Shown here: positions 7,952 through 17,263 of the stretch, piece by piece
Numbering within the stretch: the stretch's first letter is position 1
How the letters are laid out: every line of letters begins with the position of its first letter
NCBI GenBank assembly: GCA_017545245.1
Contig: JAFWPB010000032.1
Location: 1-38,828 of the forward strand
Length of the DNA stretch: 38,828 nt
From: Clostridiales bacterium
GTDB lineage: Bacteria > Bacillota > Clostridia > Saccharofermentanales > Saccharofermentanaceae
Reading direction: 5' to 3'
Program-made: the position numbers and the translations under genes
Notes under the pieces: model-generated
Told to the model about the DNA's origin: nothing
The model's input: the letters and a program-made list of their open reading frames with translations, nothing else
Databases searched by the model: none

Positions 7952-9145
7952 ATGAACAGAACAGGAAAATGGTTATTTACGTCTGAGTCGGTTACAGAGG
8001 GACATCCGGACAAAATCTGCGATCAGATCTCGGATGCTGTACTGGATGCGATCCTTACAGATGATCCGATGGCGCGTGTTGCCTGCGAGACAACATGTAC
8101 AACGGGTATGGTTTTTGTAATGGGTGAGATTTCAACATCCTCTTATGTCGACATTCCTTCCATCGTTCGTGATACGGTCAAGGAGATCGGTTATGACGGA
8201 AGTGATCTTGGATTTGACTACAAGACTTGTGCAATCTTGACTTCAATCGATGAGCAGTCTCCGGATATTGCGCAGGGTGTAAACAAGTCTTTGGAGGCAA
8301 GAGAACATATCGATGACAGCGAACTGGATACCGGTGCGGGTGACCAGGGTATGATGTTTGGTTATGCAAACAACGATACTCCGGAATATATGCCGCTTCC
8401 AATCTCTCTTGCACATAAGCTGACACGTCGTCTGACGCAAGTAAGAAAAGACGGTACACTGACATTCCTCCGTCCTGACGGAAAGAGTCAGGTTACGATC
8501 GAGTATGACGGACGTACACCGAAGCGTATTGAGGCTGTCGTTATTTCTACGCAGCATTCGGATTCCGTTAGCCAGGAAGAACTGGCTGAAAAGATCAAGG
8601 AACTGGTTATCTTCCCGGTACTGCCGAAGGAATATGTCGATGAGAATACCAAGATCTTCATCAACCCGACAGGTCGTTTCGTGGTAGGTGGTCCGCAGGG
8701 TGACAGTGGTCTGACAGGTAGAAAGATCATTGTTGATACTTATGGTGGATATGCCCGTCATGGTGGCGGAGCTTTCTCTGGAAAAGACCCGACGAAAGTA
8801 GACCGTTCGGCTGCCTATGCTGCACGTTACATCGCGAAGAATATCGTTGCATCCGGCATTGCGGATGAGTGCGAGATCCAGTTTGCTTACGCAATCGGTG
8901 TAGCCCGTCCGGTATCCGTTATGGTAGATACTTTTGGTACAGGAAAGATTGCCGATGAGAAGATCACAGAACTCGTTAATGAGACATTTGATCTTCGTCC
9001 GGCTGCAATTATCCGTGATCTGGATCTGCGCCGCCCAATCTACAAGGCAACTGCAGCGTACGGTCATTTTGGCCGTGACGATGCCGGCTTCCCTTGGGAG
9101 AAGACGGATAAGGCGGAGATTCTGCGACAGAAAGCAGGGATTTGA
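7952..9145 (+). CDS. metK: S-adenosylmethionine synthetase
   Basis: 397 residues, normal family length. Makes S-adenosylmethionine from methionine and ATP in the cytoplasm. Visible motifs: [13 protein letters not shown] near the N-terminus, the [12 protein letters not shown] signature, and [19 protein letters not shown], the glycine-rich phosphate-binding segment. Start choice: ATG 7952 follows AGGAGG at 7940-7945. The same frame is open back to 7880, but that stretch holds the riboswitch terminator and is not coding. The gene has its own terminator just after the stop, so recD is probably read through from this promoter or from an unseen one. Regulated by the SAM-I riboswitch. Confidence 0.98.
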   Translation: MNRTGKWLFTSESVTEGHPDKICDQISDAVLDAILTDDPMARVACETTCTTGMVFVMGEISTSSYVDIPSIVRDTVKEIGYDGSDLGFDYKTCAILTSIDEQSPDIAQGVNKSLEAREHIDDSELDTGAGDQGMMFGYANNDTPEYMPLPISLAHKLTRRLTQVRKDGTLTFLRPDGKSQVTIEYDGRTPKRIEAVVISTQHSDSVSQEELAEKIKELVIFPVLPKEYVDENTKIFINPTGRFVVGGPQGDSGLTGRKIIVDTYGGYARHGGGAFSGKDPTKVDRSAAYAARYIAKNIVASGIADECEIQFAYAIGVARPVSVMVDTFGTGKIADEKITELVNETFDLRPAAIIRDLDLRRPIYKATAAYGHFGRDDAGFPWEKTDKAEILRQKAGI

Positions 9146-9154
9146 CGAAAGGTT

Positions 9155-9190
9155 CCTACGAAAGACGAAAAGCGTCTTTCGTAGGCTTTT
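9155..9190 (+). terminator. Terminator after metK
   Basis: A perfect 13-bp stem, CCTACGAAAGACG (9155-9167) with CGTCTTTCGTAGG (9173-9185), a 5-base loop, then CTTTTCT. Confidence 0.9.
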
Positions 9191-9208
9191 CTGAGATGAG
9201 AGGGAACG

Positions 9209-11023
9209 ATGGAAGGTTTATGTTTAGAAAACTTTGTAAATGATACATTGCTCCGCTCATTTCAGGGAGTCCTGGGTAAGAACGGTCACACCTTCATGCG
9301 CTTACAGGATTGGAAGAATGAGATGTCTTTCATTCTAAGACGCGCATTGGAGCAGTGTGATTTTTCTATGCCTTGCATCTTCTGTGAATTCAAGGATAAG
9401 AAAGAGTGTGGCGAGTTTAAGAAAAACTTTATCCAGAGTATCGTTCCGGCTTGGATCGAACAGCAGATGGAACAGAAGCTTCTTGCGCTCTGTTACTGGG
9501 ATAAGGAGAAATCAAGACTCCATCTTTTTAAGACGCTTGATCGCGCGGTGAAATCGAAAGAAGACGTCTGGGTGGCAGACTATTCTGCTGTGCGTGCAGA
9601 AGCGGACATTGCACACCGTATCCTGAACTGGAACCTTCATGAACGGAAAATCGATGAAGATCTTCTGGGAAGAGCTTTGAAGTGGTCGCAGATCAATGAA
9701 GATTTCCAGCTTTCTCCTGATCAGGAAGAAGTTGTGCGTCGCGTATTGAAACAGCGCTTCGTAGTTGTCGATGGCGGACCGGGGACAGGTAAAACAACGA
9801 TCCTTCGGGTAATCTATCAATACTATGTCAACCAGTTCCGTGATGATGATGTTTTCTGCGCGGCTCCGACAGGGAAAGCGGCGAAGCGGCTTTCGGAGGT
9901 AACGCATTCCGGCGCGCAGACACTGCACCGGCTATTGGGTGCAGACTACGATGAAGAAACAGAAGAGACAACATTCTAATTCGATGAGAAGACCAAGCAT
10001 CCGGGAAAGGTATTCATCCTTGACGAAGCCAGCATGATCGATGCGAATATCTTCAGTTCTTTTCTGGCGGCAGTTTCCGATAAAGCGATCATCGTTCTTG
10101 TAGGGGATTCACATCAGCTCCCCTCAGTAGGCGCGGGACGGGTACTGGCAGATCTGATCGCATCGGAACTTGTGACGGTCTGTACGCTTGTTGAGAATTT
10201 CCGACAGCTTCAGAACAGCCAGATTGTCAAGAATGCTTCCCATATTCTGCATGGCCGTCCGGTAGAGATCCTGGAAAATGAAAAGACAGACTGTCATCTG
10301 ATTGCATGCGGAAAAGACCACATCATGGACAGAATCAGTGAATGGGTGCGAAGCATCAATCCGGAATTGCATATGGATGTGTGGCGTGATATGGCGATCC
10401 TCTGTCCGAAAAGAAATGGACAAATCAGCACAGACAGTATCAATGCATTTTTGCAGAAACAATACTCTGTTATGAGAAACACCTCACGGGTGCCGCTGAC
10501 ATATAAGGAGAACATGACGAAGTATTTCGCCATGAGTGATCGTGTGATCCAGATCAAAAACAACTATAAACTGCCGTGTTACGATGCGGACGGAAGTACA
10601 AATGATGGCGTGTTTAACGGAGATATCGGGTTTATCAGAAAGGTCTACCGGTCATCAGATCTGGGCGTGGACGTAAACTTCGATGATGGAAGAAATACAA
10701 CCTATCCGCTTAAGAACGTTGGCGAGCTGGAACTGGCCTATGCGCTGACCGTACATAAGGCACAGGGGGCGGAGTGGAAACATGTGCTTTTGGTCCTGCC
10801 GGATGAATATGGACCGATCTTTAACAGAAATCTTCTTTATACGGCGGTGACACGCGCGAAAGAAGACCTGTGGATACTGGGGGATATGCGTACGATCGAC
10901 CGTATGATCTCGCGCCCTTATTCAGACGAGAGAAAGACGGCACTCCGGATCTTCCTGACCGAGAGAACTGAAAAGAAAGAGCAGTCCGATGAAGAAAAGA
11001 CATGTCCGGAGGAGCCGAAGTGA
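9209..11023 (+). pseudogene. RecD-family DNA helicase broken by an in-frame TAA
   Basis: Two open stretches in the same frame (9209-9979 and 9980-11023) together encode a 604-residue RecD-like superfamily 1 helicase. The first part has SPDQEEVV and Walker A DGGPGTGKTT (about 188-197), then AAPTGKAAKRL. Codon 257 is TAA (9977-9979). Without a frame change the sequence continues FDEKTKHPGKV, then Walker B ILDEASMID, GDSHQLPSVG, and the C-terminal ALTVHKAQGAEW and YTAVTRAK motifs. The downstream ATG at 10034 lies inside the helicase core and has no ribosome site, so it is not a natural start. Total length suits RecD better than the ~740-residue RecD2, and I see no HhH repeats. Either a recent nonsense mutation or an assembly error. 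comF follows with a GTGA overlap, so the operon layout is intact. Confidence 0.85.
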
Positions 11024-11814
11024 AGCGGTGTCTTCTGTCATCGTGGTTGGATAAAGATACTAGGAAAAGAGTCATTCACTACCTTTTTCCTCAGGTCTGT
11101 ATGGTCTGCGGAAAGGTGCTGGATGATGGTTGTAACAGTGTTACAAAGCTCGGTAATCTGGGCATCTGCATAACTTGTCTTTCCAAACTCCCGATCCGCC
11201 TCCCGGAGGAACGAGTTATGGATTGTCTGTCGGATCCGTACGATGAAGACCCGATTCCAGACTTCCAGGTCTGGTCTCTTTTTCATTACGATATGCCGGT
11301 CACCATGCTTCTTCGTCGGTTGAAATTCCAAAACGGAGAGTATTGTGGAGAAATGCTTGGAAAACTCATGGCCAGGGAACTTGAGCGGGATCTTCCGTTT
11401 CACCCTGATTGTGTGATCCCCATTCCTCTTTCTGAGAAGAGACTGGCCAGCCGTGGGTACAATCAGGCCGCGGTGCTGGGTGGGGAGATTGCAAAACGGT
11501 TGAATATCCCGCTTCTGGAGGGCGCACTGGTTCGGACAAGACATACCCGACAGCAGAGCCGGTATGTCGAACCAGGAAGAAGAATGGAAAACGTCGCCAG
11601 TGCTTTTGGAGTAGAAGAAACATGGGAAGTGGAGGGCTTGAAGATCCTTCTGATCGATGACATCCTGACTTCCGGTGCTACACTTCACGAAGCGGCAAGA
11701 GTGCTTCTGGAGCAGAAGGCCGGATGCGTTTTGGGAGTGACATGTGCATCCCATCGCCGGACTTCTCGTCAAAAGGACGAAAAAGATACGAAAAAGAGTA
11801 CGAAATGTCACTAA
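11020..11814 (+). CDS. comF: ComF family phosphoribosyltransferase-like protein
   Basis: 264 residues from the GTG at 11020, which overlaps the recD stop (GTGA) and sits five bases after GGAGGAG. ATG 11002 is also in frame but would place the ribosome site inside the gene. Features: an N-terminal four-cysteine zinc ribbon (CMVCGK and CITC), then the type I phosphoribosyltransferase fold with PIPLSEKRLASRGYNQA and the PRPP loop ILLIDDILTSGAT. ComF is needed for DNA uptake in some Firmicutes, where it works with the ComFA helicase; no comFA is present here. The lysine-rich C-terminal tail (TKKSTKCH) looks non-essential. It is paired with the broken helicase, which suggests both act on DNA handling. 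Confidence 0.9.
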   Translation: MKRCLLSSWLDKDTRKRVIHYLFPQVCMVCGKVLDDGCNSVTKLGNLGICITCLSKLPIRLPEERVMDCLSDPYDEDPIPDFQVWSLFHYDMPVTMLLRRLKFQNGEYCGEMLGKLMARELERDLPFHPDCVIPIPLSEKRLASRGYNQAAVLGGEIAKRLNIPLLEGALVRTRHTRQQSRYVEPGRRMENVASAFGVEETWEVEGLKILLIDDILTSGATLHEAARVLLEQKAGCVLGVTCASHRRTSRQKDEKDTKKSTKCH

Positions 11815-11832
11815 TTGGTAACAGTCTTTTTC

Positions 11833-11861
11833 TTCACATTTTCTGTATATATTGTTATAAT
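11833..11861 (+). promoter_or_regulatory. Strong promoter of the 6S RNA candidate
   Basis: -35 TTCACA (11833-11838), a 17-bp spacer, and a perfect -10 TATAAT (11856-11861). The predicted start at about 11868 coincides with the first base of the closing stem of the RNA. Confidence 0.8.
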
Positions 11862-11867
11862 TAAAAC

Positions 11868-12037
11868 AACCTAAAGCTGATGCTCATGTTTTTGAACCTT
11901 CATGACATAAACGGGAATCCGCGTCGAAGCAGAGACGATCAAGCCTAGTATTTTCCTTTAGGAAGATCTTAGACTGCCGCAGGGTACCCACCTGGCTGTA
12001 GCTAGGTGTCAAAAGTGGGTAGCGGTTTTGGGCTTTT
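11868..12037 (+). ncRNA. ssrS: 6S RNA candidate
   Basis: About 170 nt of non-coding, strongly structured sequence right after a consensus promoter. The ends close on each other: CCTAAA-GCT (11870-11878) pairs with AGC-ggt-TTTGGG (12021-12032). Inside are TGTTTTTGAACC and CATAAACGGGAATCC on the 5' side, and TACCCACCTGGC, a short hairpin and TCAAAAGTGGGTAGCGG on the 3' side. This is the form I associate with clostridial 6S RNAs: a long irregular hairpin with a central bubble. 6S RNA binds sigma-A RNA polymerase and down-tunes promoters in stationary phase. The assignment is by remembered pattern, without a covariance search. TTTTATTT follows the closing stem. Confidence 0.75.
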
Positions 12038-12039
12038 AT

Positions 12040-12342
12040 TTGTTAAAAAAGAACGGGAAGAAGAATGGGTCTTAAAAAAGATTCAAAACTGGTCGCGAAG
12101 CGTGAGCCTGCCTTGACAGGCTTGTTTTCGTATGCCTTGCTTTTCCCGTGTTTTCATTTTCTCCAGGATCAACTGTCCAGACGGTTTTTGTTCCGGATCG
12201 GCGCAAATGCAGCCGTGCCTGAGCGATGTTGTGCTGCCTGTACTTGCGTGTCGGGGCGCTAAAGGCTGCAACGGCACGATTATCCGGCATCATTGCGCCG
12301 GATAAGGATACGAAAGAAATGAAAACAACGGAGGAATAGATA
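12040..12342 (+). other. Gene-free stretch ahead of cysS with two hairpins
   Basis: No convincing gene. A small hairpin AGCCTG/CAGGCT (12105-12122) followed by TTGTTTT may be a weak terminator. A 9-bp perfect stem TTATCCGGC (12280-12288) with GCCGGATAA (12297-12305) lies 37 bp before the cysS start and has no T-run. I looked for a T-box leader (AGGGTGG-ACCGCG core) for cysS and found none. The ORF at 12065-12262 has no ribosome site and no recognisable product. Confidence 0.5.
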
Positions 12343-13770
12343 ATGAAAATTTTTAACACAATGACAAGAACGAAAGAAGAATTTATCCCGATGGAAGAGG
12401 GCAAGGTAAAGCTATATGCCTGCGGCCCAACGGTTTACAACTTCTTTCACCTCGGCAATGCCCGCCCGTTCGTAACTTTTGATACACTGCGCCGTTATCT
12501 CGAGTACAGAGGTTATGACGTAACTTTCTGCCAGAACTTTACTGACATCGACGATAAGATGATCAAGCGTGCCAACGAAGAAGGTACCACGGTAAAGGAA
12601 ATTGCAGACCGCTATATCGCAGAATACTACAAGGATGCCGATGCACTGGGCATTAAGCGCCCGACGTATCAGCCGAGAGCCACCGAGACGATGGACGAGA
12701 TCATCGCCCTCATTTCCGACCTGATGGAAAAGGGATATGCCTACATCATCGAGGGTGACGGCGTCTACTTCGAGGTTCCGAAATTCAAAGAGTACGGCAA
12801 GCTTTCTCATTACAATCTTGAAGACCTTGTTGCCGGTGCCGGTGAGCGCGGTGCTTCTTTTGAAGGCAAGAGAAATCCTGCTGACTTTGCGATCTGGAAG
12901 TTCAAGAAGGAAGGCGAGCCTTTCTGGGATTCTCCGTGGGGCGAGGGACGTCCGGGCTGGCACATTGAGTGCTCGGCCATGAACAGAAAGTATCTTGGTA
13001 AGACCATCGATATCCATGGCGGCGGACAGGACCTGATCTTCCCGCACCATGAAAACGAGATCGCGCAGAGCGAAGCGGCGAACGGCTGCCCATTTGCACA
13101 CTACTGGATGCACAATGCATTCGTAAACGTCGACAATGAGAAGATGAGTAAATCTCTTGGAAACTTCTTCACGGTCCGTGATATCGTGGCGAAGTTCCCG
13201 TACGAGGTTATCCGCTTCTTCATCCTGTCCGGTCACTACAGAATGCCGATCAATTTCTCGGATGAACTTTTGAAGTCCGCACAGAATGGTCTGGACCGTA
13301 TTTCAACAGCGGTGGAAACCTCTGACTTTATCCTGGGTCATGAGGCAGAGGCGGGTCTTTCTGCGAATGCTGATGCGGAAAAAGAACTGGCCGATGCCGT
13401 TTCCGAAGCAAAAGAGACTTTCATCGCCAGAATGGACGATGATATGAATACAGCTGACGCGATCACTTCGATCTATGAACTGGTACGCGTCCTGAATACA
13501 CACCTGACTGCGAAGGATGTTTCTGCTTCGTCGATCAAAGCGGCGGCGGATATGATCTGCGAGCTGATGGGTGTCCTTGGATTGGATATCCGTGCGCTTC
13601 TGAATAAGGACAGCGGTATTCCGGCCGAGGTCATGGATCTGGTCAATCAGCGTGTGGAAGCAAAGAAGAACAAGGACTTTGCCAAGGCAGATGCTCTCCG
13701 TGATCAGGTTTCCGAGATGGGATACCAGATCAAGGACACGCCACAAGGTCCACAGGTGACAAAGAAATGA
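12343..13770 (+). CDS. cysS: Cysteinyl-tRNA synthetase
   Basis: 475 residues, normal for the family. Charges tRNA-Cys with cysteine. The class I HIGH motif reads HLGN (in NFFHLGNARPF) and the second motif is KMSKS (in NEKMSKSLGNFF). Zinc-site elements are visible: CGPTVY near the start, WHIECSAMN, and GGGQDLIFPHHENEIAQSE. The C-terminal helical domain ends in RVEAKKNKDFAKADALRDQV. ATG at 12343 follows GGAGGAATAGATA. First gene of a conserved Firmicutes trio with mrnC and rlmB; the stop overlaps the next start. Confidence 0.98.
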   Translation: MKIFNTMTRTKEEFIPMEEGKVKLYACGPTVYNFFHLGNARPFVTFDTLRRYLEYRGYDVTFCQNFTDIDDKMIKRANEEGTTVKEIADRYIAEYYKDADALGIKRPTYQPRATETMDEIIALISDLMEKGYAYIIEGDGVYFEVPKFKEYGKLSHYNLEDLVAGAGERGASFEGKRNPADFAIWKFKKEGEPFWDSPWGEGRPGWHIECSAMNRKYLGKTIDIHGGGQDLIFPHHENEIAQSEAANGCPFAHYWMHNAFVNVDNEKMSKSLGNFFTVRDIVAKFPYEVIRFFILSGHYRMPINFSDELLKSAQNGLDRISTAVETSDFILGHEAEAGLSANADAEKELADAVSEAKETFIARMDDDMNTADAITSIYELVRVLNTHLTAKDVSASSIKAAADMICELMGVLGLDIRALLNKDSGIPAEVMDLVNQRVEAKKNKDFAKADALRDQVSEMGYQIKDTPQGPQVTKK

Positions 13771-14171
13771 TGATCCCGATCCCGTCTGAGGATATCCGCG
13801 AGGTACCGACCTCGGTGCTTGCATACGTTGGCGATGCAGTATATGAACTGCATGTCCGTATGCACATCGTGGCGCGGTTCGGCGGACAGTCGGGTGTGCT
13901 GCATAAGAAGTCTGTACGGTACGTCAGCGCACCGGCACAGGCCAATGCGGTCCGTATACTTATGGATGAGCTTTCGGAGGAAGAACAGAATGTCTTCCGC
14001 AGAGGGAAAAACGGGCATCAGGGCAGCATGGCAAAGAATGCAAGCCCGGCTGATTACAAATACGCGACGGGTCTGGAGACTTTGATCGGGTACTTGTATC
14101 TGAGTGATAAAGAAGAACGTCTGGAAATGCTCCTGAACCGGATCATGCAGATCTGTGAGCAGGAAAAATAA
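13767..14171 (+). CDS. mrnC: Mini-ribonuclease III
   Basis: 134 residues: only the RNase III catalytic domain, with no double-strand RNA-binding domain, as is normal for Mini-III. The signature LAYVGDAVYELHVR near residue 18 carries the catalytic Asp/Glu, and the second acidic site is in YATGLETLIGYLYL near residue 102. The family processes 23S rRNA precursor ends in Firmicutes. The start overlaps the cysS stop (ATGA); a second ATG follows directly at 13770. Position between cysS and rlmB supports the assignment. Confidence 0.95.
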   Translation: MMIPIPSEDIREVPTSVLAYVGDAVYELHVRMHIVARFGGQSGVLHKKSVRYVSAPAQANAVRILMDELSEEEQNVFRRGKNGHQGSMAKNASPADYKYATGLETLIGYLYLSDKEERLEMLLNRIMQICEQEK

Positions 14172-14192
14172 GAGAATGACCGGGGGAACAAT

Positions 14193-15077
14193 ATGAATCC
14201 GAAAAACTTCGGTAACCGAATGCCACGAAAGAACGGACACGATTTAGGAAAACCAAAGGAAGTAAAGGGTTATTTCCCGAAGATCCCAATGGAAGGAAAA
14301 AACTCCGGTGATGCCGGCGTGAACACTCCGACGGATGATCGTATTGAAGGTAGAAATCCGGTACTGGAAGCAATCCGCAGCGGCCGTGAGATCAATAAGC
14401 TCTATGTCCTGAAACTGCAGGATGGAGCAAGACCGGATCCTGTCCTTTCGAGAATCATCAACCTGGCAAAAGAAAAGAAAGTGCCCATCATGGAAGTTCC
14501 GAGACAGAATCTGGACAATATGTCACAGACACGGAATCACCAGGGTGTTATTGCCCAGGTAGCAAGTCACGAGTATGTGGATATCGATGAAATCCTGGAG
14601 AAGGCTGAAGAAAAAGGTGAAGTGCCGCTTCTTTTGGCTCTTGATGAATTGAAAGACGCCTATAATCTTGGATCGATCCTGCGTATTGCAGATGCTGCGG
14701 GTGTACATGGTGTGATCATTCCGCAACACCGTTCGATCGGATTGGATTCTATGGTGGCAAAAGCATCTGCCGGCGCGATCGAGTATGTTCCTGTTGCCAG
14801 AGTCAATAATCTTTCCAGAACGCTTATTGAACTGAAAGAGAAGGGGTTCTGGGTCGCAGGTACAGATGCAGAAGGTACTAATCTCTATAGTGACGATGTC
14901 TGGAGCGGTCCGATGGTGATCGTGATTGGAAGTGAAGGAGAAGGCATGAGTAAGAACATCAAAGACAAGTGCGACTATCTCCTTTCTATCCCGATGGCGG
15001 GTTCGGTAAACAGCTTGAATGCGGCTGTGGCTGCCGGTATCGTAGTTTTTGAAGCAGTGAAACAACGCCGCAGGTAA
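14193..15077 (+). CDS. rlmB: TrmH/SpoU family 23S rRNA 2'-O-ribose methyltransferase (RlmB-like)
   Basis: 294 residues. After a ~45-residue basic, disordered-looking N-terminal extension comes the substrate-binding domain (IEGRNPVLEAIRSGREI), then the SPOUT knot with the three classic motifs: DAYNLGSILRIADAAG (motif 1), VIGSEGEGMS (motif 2) and IPMAGSVNSLNAAVAAGI (motif 3). Predicted to methylate a guanosine ribose in 23S rRNA using S-adenosylmethionine. The N-terminal extension is longer than in E. coli RlmB but extensions are common in Firmicutes. ATG at 14193 is 21 bp after mrnC with GGGGG upstream. Confidence 0.9.
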   Translation: MNPKNFGNRMPRKNGHDLGKPKEVKGYFPKIPMEGKNSGDAGVNTPTDDRIEGRNPVLEAIRSGREINKLYVLKLQDGARPDPVLSRIINLAKEKKVPIMEVPRQNLDNMSQTRNHQGVIAQVASHEYVDIDEILEKAEEKGEVPLLLALDELKDAYNLGSILRIADAAGVHGVIIPQHRSIGLDSMVAKASAGAIEYVPVARVNNLSRTLIELKEKGFWVAGTDAEGTNLYSDDVWSGPMVIVIGSEGEGMSKNIKDKCDYLLSIPMAGSVNSLNAAVAAGIVVFEAVKQRRR

Positions 15078-15141
15078 AACGCGGTATAATGATGTCAGGT
15101 CTGAAAAAAAGTAAGGCCTGAAAATAGAAGAACGGAGAAGT

Positions 15142-16506
15142 TTGGAAACCATGGTAAAGACAGGAAAGAACGAGAGTTTTTCTTCTTTACGGCGAAGAGT
15201 CGCATTGGTTTTGCTTGTCTGTTTTCTTCTTCCTATCCTAGGTGCCTGCCATAATAAGGTCTTTAAGGTGAAGGAAGTGGGCGAGTCCGAACTGGCACGT
15301 CTGATCGTGGCTTCCATGATCGACATCGATTCGGCGGAGTCCTTTTTCTATAAGATTCCGGAAGAACAACGTGATGATATGAGTTTTTCCGAATACTATG
15401 AGTATGTTACAGTACTGAAGCACATGCTCCCCAAAGGGAATAACATCCTGAGTTTTGACATCATCTCCGGATCAGAGAAAGAGGAGCTTATTAACCAGCT
15501 TCTTAATTCCGGTTCGTCGAATCTAAAAGAACTGTTTGCCAATTGTGTACCGGTCAAACTTGAAATCGATGGCGAGCGCCTTTCTAAGACTCCGGTATAT
15601 TTCTACCTGCAGAGAAGAGATAACGGGAAACCTTATTTGAGCCGGATCTGGGCAAGAAGATGTATGGATATCTATGCTTTTTCCGAGCATTATTTTACTG
15701 CTTACCAGAAAGGCACAGTTACCGATATCGTTTCGCTCCTGAAGAGCAATGCAAGTGTTGACGAATCTTTGCTGCAGGCACCGGAAGTGTTGTCTGCCAA
15801 AGCAGAGGAGATGATCCGTTTCTATGCAAGTAACGTGAAGACAGAGTTTGATGGGTATGAACTTTGCTCGGTAGACGCAGCAAATCTTCTTTTCATGCAG
15901 CCGGAGGTATTCGATACGACTTTGCATACGAAATCCCGATTTGTGCGATTCTCTTACAATGCCAACGACCAGATCTCTGTAGATGATTCGATCACAAGTG
16001 AATTAAAGACGGCTGACCTGTATCTTTACTATAACGGACGCCGTGCCCTGCGTATTGGGGATACTGCCAATGCGGGACAGCTGGCAGCTCTTTTCGGGCT
16101 TCCAATCTCGGTATCTTACGGACCGGTCATCAAGACCGAGAAGCGTTGGGGAACAGAAGAAGTCGAGTACAGAAATATCTTTGTCCGGTATAAAGGATTC
16201 TCGATTACTGTTTATGGCCGATATAACGATGAGACCGACTGGGAAGGCAACTTCGTGCATTTCCGTATCTGGAATTCCAAGCGTGTCTCGATCGGTGCCG
16301 AACTGCTTTCTACACAAAGTACCACATGGGACATGCTCAAGCGTTATCCATTTGCGGATATGACGGATTACGATGTGAGGATGACACTTGATAATGAGCA
16401 CTATGCCTTGCTGACTGAACTGGCGGAACCGGAAGAGTCCGAAGAGCAGACAGAAAACGGTATTCCATTCTCGGAGATCATGCTTTCCTGGGAGCGTTCG
16501 AATTGA
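15142..16506 (+). CDS. Lipoprotein of unknown function
   Basis: 454 residues from a TTG at 15142, four bases after GGAG; an in-frame ATG at 15151 is the alternative, with a 13-base gap to the same site. The N-terminus has basic residues (SLRRR), a hydrophobic core and the lipobox ILGAC, so it should be cleaved before Cys and anchored to the outer face of the membrane. The remainder (~415 residues) is soluble, with no domain I can name; the first half is helical and the second richer in aromatic beta-like stretches (KGFSITVYGRYNDETDWEGNF). The last ~20 residues are acidic. A perfect TATAAT sits at 15085-15090 but without a good -35. It is followed at once by the response regulator promoter. 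Confidence 0.75.
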   Translation: METMVKTGKNESFSSLRRRVALVLLVCFLLPILGACHNKVFKVKEVGESELARLIVASMIDIDSAESFFYKIPEEQRDDMSFSEYYEYVTVLKHMLPKGNNILSFDIISGSEKEELINQLLNSGSSNLKELFANCVPVKLEIDGERLSKTPVYFYLQRRDNGKPYLSRIWARRCMDIYAFSEHYFTAYQKGTVTDIVSLLKSNASVDESLLQAPEVLSAKAEEMIRFYASNVKTEFDGYELCSVDAANLLFMQPEVFDTTLHTKSRFVRFSYNANDQISVDDSITSELKTADLYLYYNGRRALRIGDTANAGQLAALFGLPISVSYGPVIKTEKRWGTEEVEYRNIFVRYKGFSITVYGRYNDETDWEGNFVHFRIWNSKRVSIGAELLSTQSTTWDMLKRYPFADMTDYDVRMTLDNEHYALLTELAEPEESEEQTENGIPFSEIMLSWERSN

Positions 16507-16530
16507 TGTAACATGTAAATGTGGTATGAT
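16503..16530 (+). promoter_or_regulatory. Promoter of the response regulator and ABC module 1
   Basis: -35 TTGATG (16503-16508), 16-bp spacer, -10 TATGAT (16525-16530). It begins inside the last codons of the lipoprotein gene. Confidence 0.55.
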
Positions 16531-16567
16531 AATGTGGATTGACTGAAAGAGAGAGGGAGAAGGTACA

Positions 16568-17248
16568 ATGAAAAAGATTCTTATCGTTGAGGATAATACT
16601 GAGATCAACCATCTTATGGCAGATGCTTTGAAAAAAGCAGGATACGAATGCCAGCAGGCTTTTTCCGGAACCGAAGCATTGCTTTACTACGAGAAAGACA
16701 ATTTTGACCTGGTTCTTATGGACATGATGCTTCCGGGTCTTTGTGGCGATGAGCTTTTCCCGAAACTGAAAGCAATCAAGGACACACCGGTCATCGTCGT
16801 TTCGGCGAAGGACGAGATGGATACGAAGGTTGAGATGCTGACATCCGGTGCAGAAGACTATATCACGAAGCCTTTTGAGATTCCGGAACTTCTTGCCCGT
16901 GTGGCTGTCCAGATCCGCCGTTCCTCACAAAAGAGCGGGGAAACTTCCGGTTCGAAACTGGAGTATAAGGAATTGACCTTGGATGAAGAGTCTTTTACCG
17001 TCATGGTAAATGACAATGAAGTCCAGTTGACCAAGCGTGAATTCCAGATTCTTGAATTACTGGTTGCCCACCCGAAGCGTGTGTTTACCAAGCAGGATAT
17101 TTACGATTGTGCCTGGAACGAGATCTATATCGGTGAAGATAAGACGATCAACGTTCATATCAGTAATATCCGAAAGAAACTTAAGGAGTTTACAGATACT
17201 GAGTTTATCGAGACGGTTTGGGGTATCGGTTATAAATTAGCAAAATAA
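16568..17248 (+). CDS. OmpR/PhoB-type response regulator
   Basis: 226 residues. The receiver domain (1-120) has the acidic pair E8/D9, phosphoacceptor D52 (in VLMDMMLPG) and the conserved lysine in ITKPF. The C-terminal winged-helix DNA-binding domain (about 128-225) ends in HISNIRKKL and ETVWGIGYKL. All catalytic residues are present. No kinase is adjacent; the only histidine kinase in the window is at 23586, at the far end of the ABC cluster. Together they probably form one two-component system controlling the transporters, as in lantibiotic-resistance loci, but the pairing is inferred. The next gene starts 15 bp downstream, so it is co-transcribed with ABC module 1. Confidence 0.93.
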   Translation: MKKILIVEDNTEINHLMADALKKAGYECQQAFSGTEALLYYEKDNFDLVLMDMMLPGLCGDELFPKLKAIKDTPVIVVSAKDEMDTKVEMLTSGAEDYITKPFEIPELLARVAVQIRRSSQKSGETSGSKLEYKELTLDEESFTVMVNDNEVQLTKREFQILELLVAHPKRVFTKQDIYDCAWNEIYIGEDKTINVHISNIRKKLKEFTDTEFIETVWGIGYKLAK

Positions 17249-17263
17249 GGAGATGGAGGAAGA

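Noticed and set aside
10034..11023. Independent helicase gene starting at ATG 10034
   Set aside because: The ATG lies inside the DEASMID Walker B motif, has no ribosome site and is in frame with the upstream half, so it is the 3' part of one broken gene.
12065..12262. 65-residue ORF after the 6S RNA
   Set aside because: No ribosome site, odd composition and no recognisable family; probably chance.
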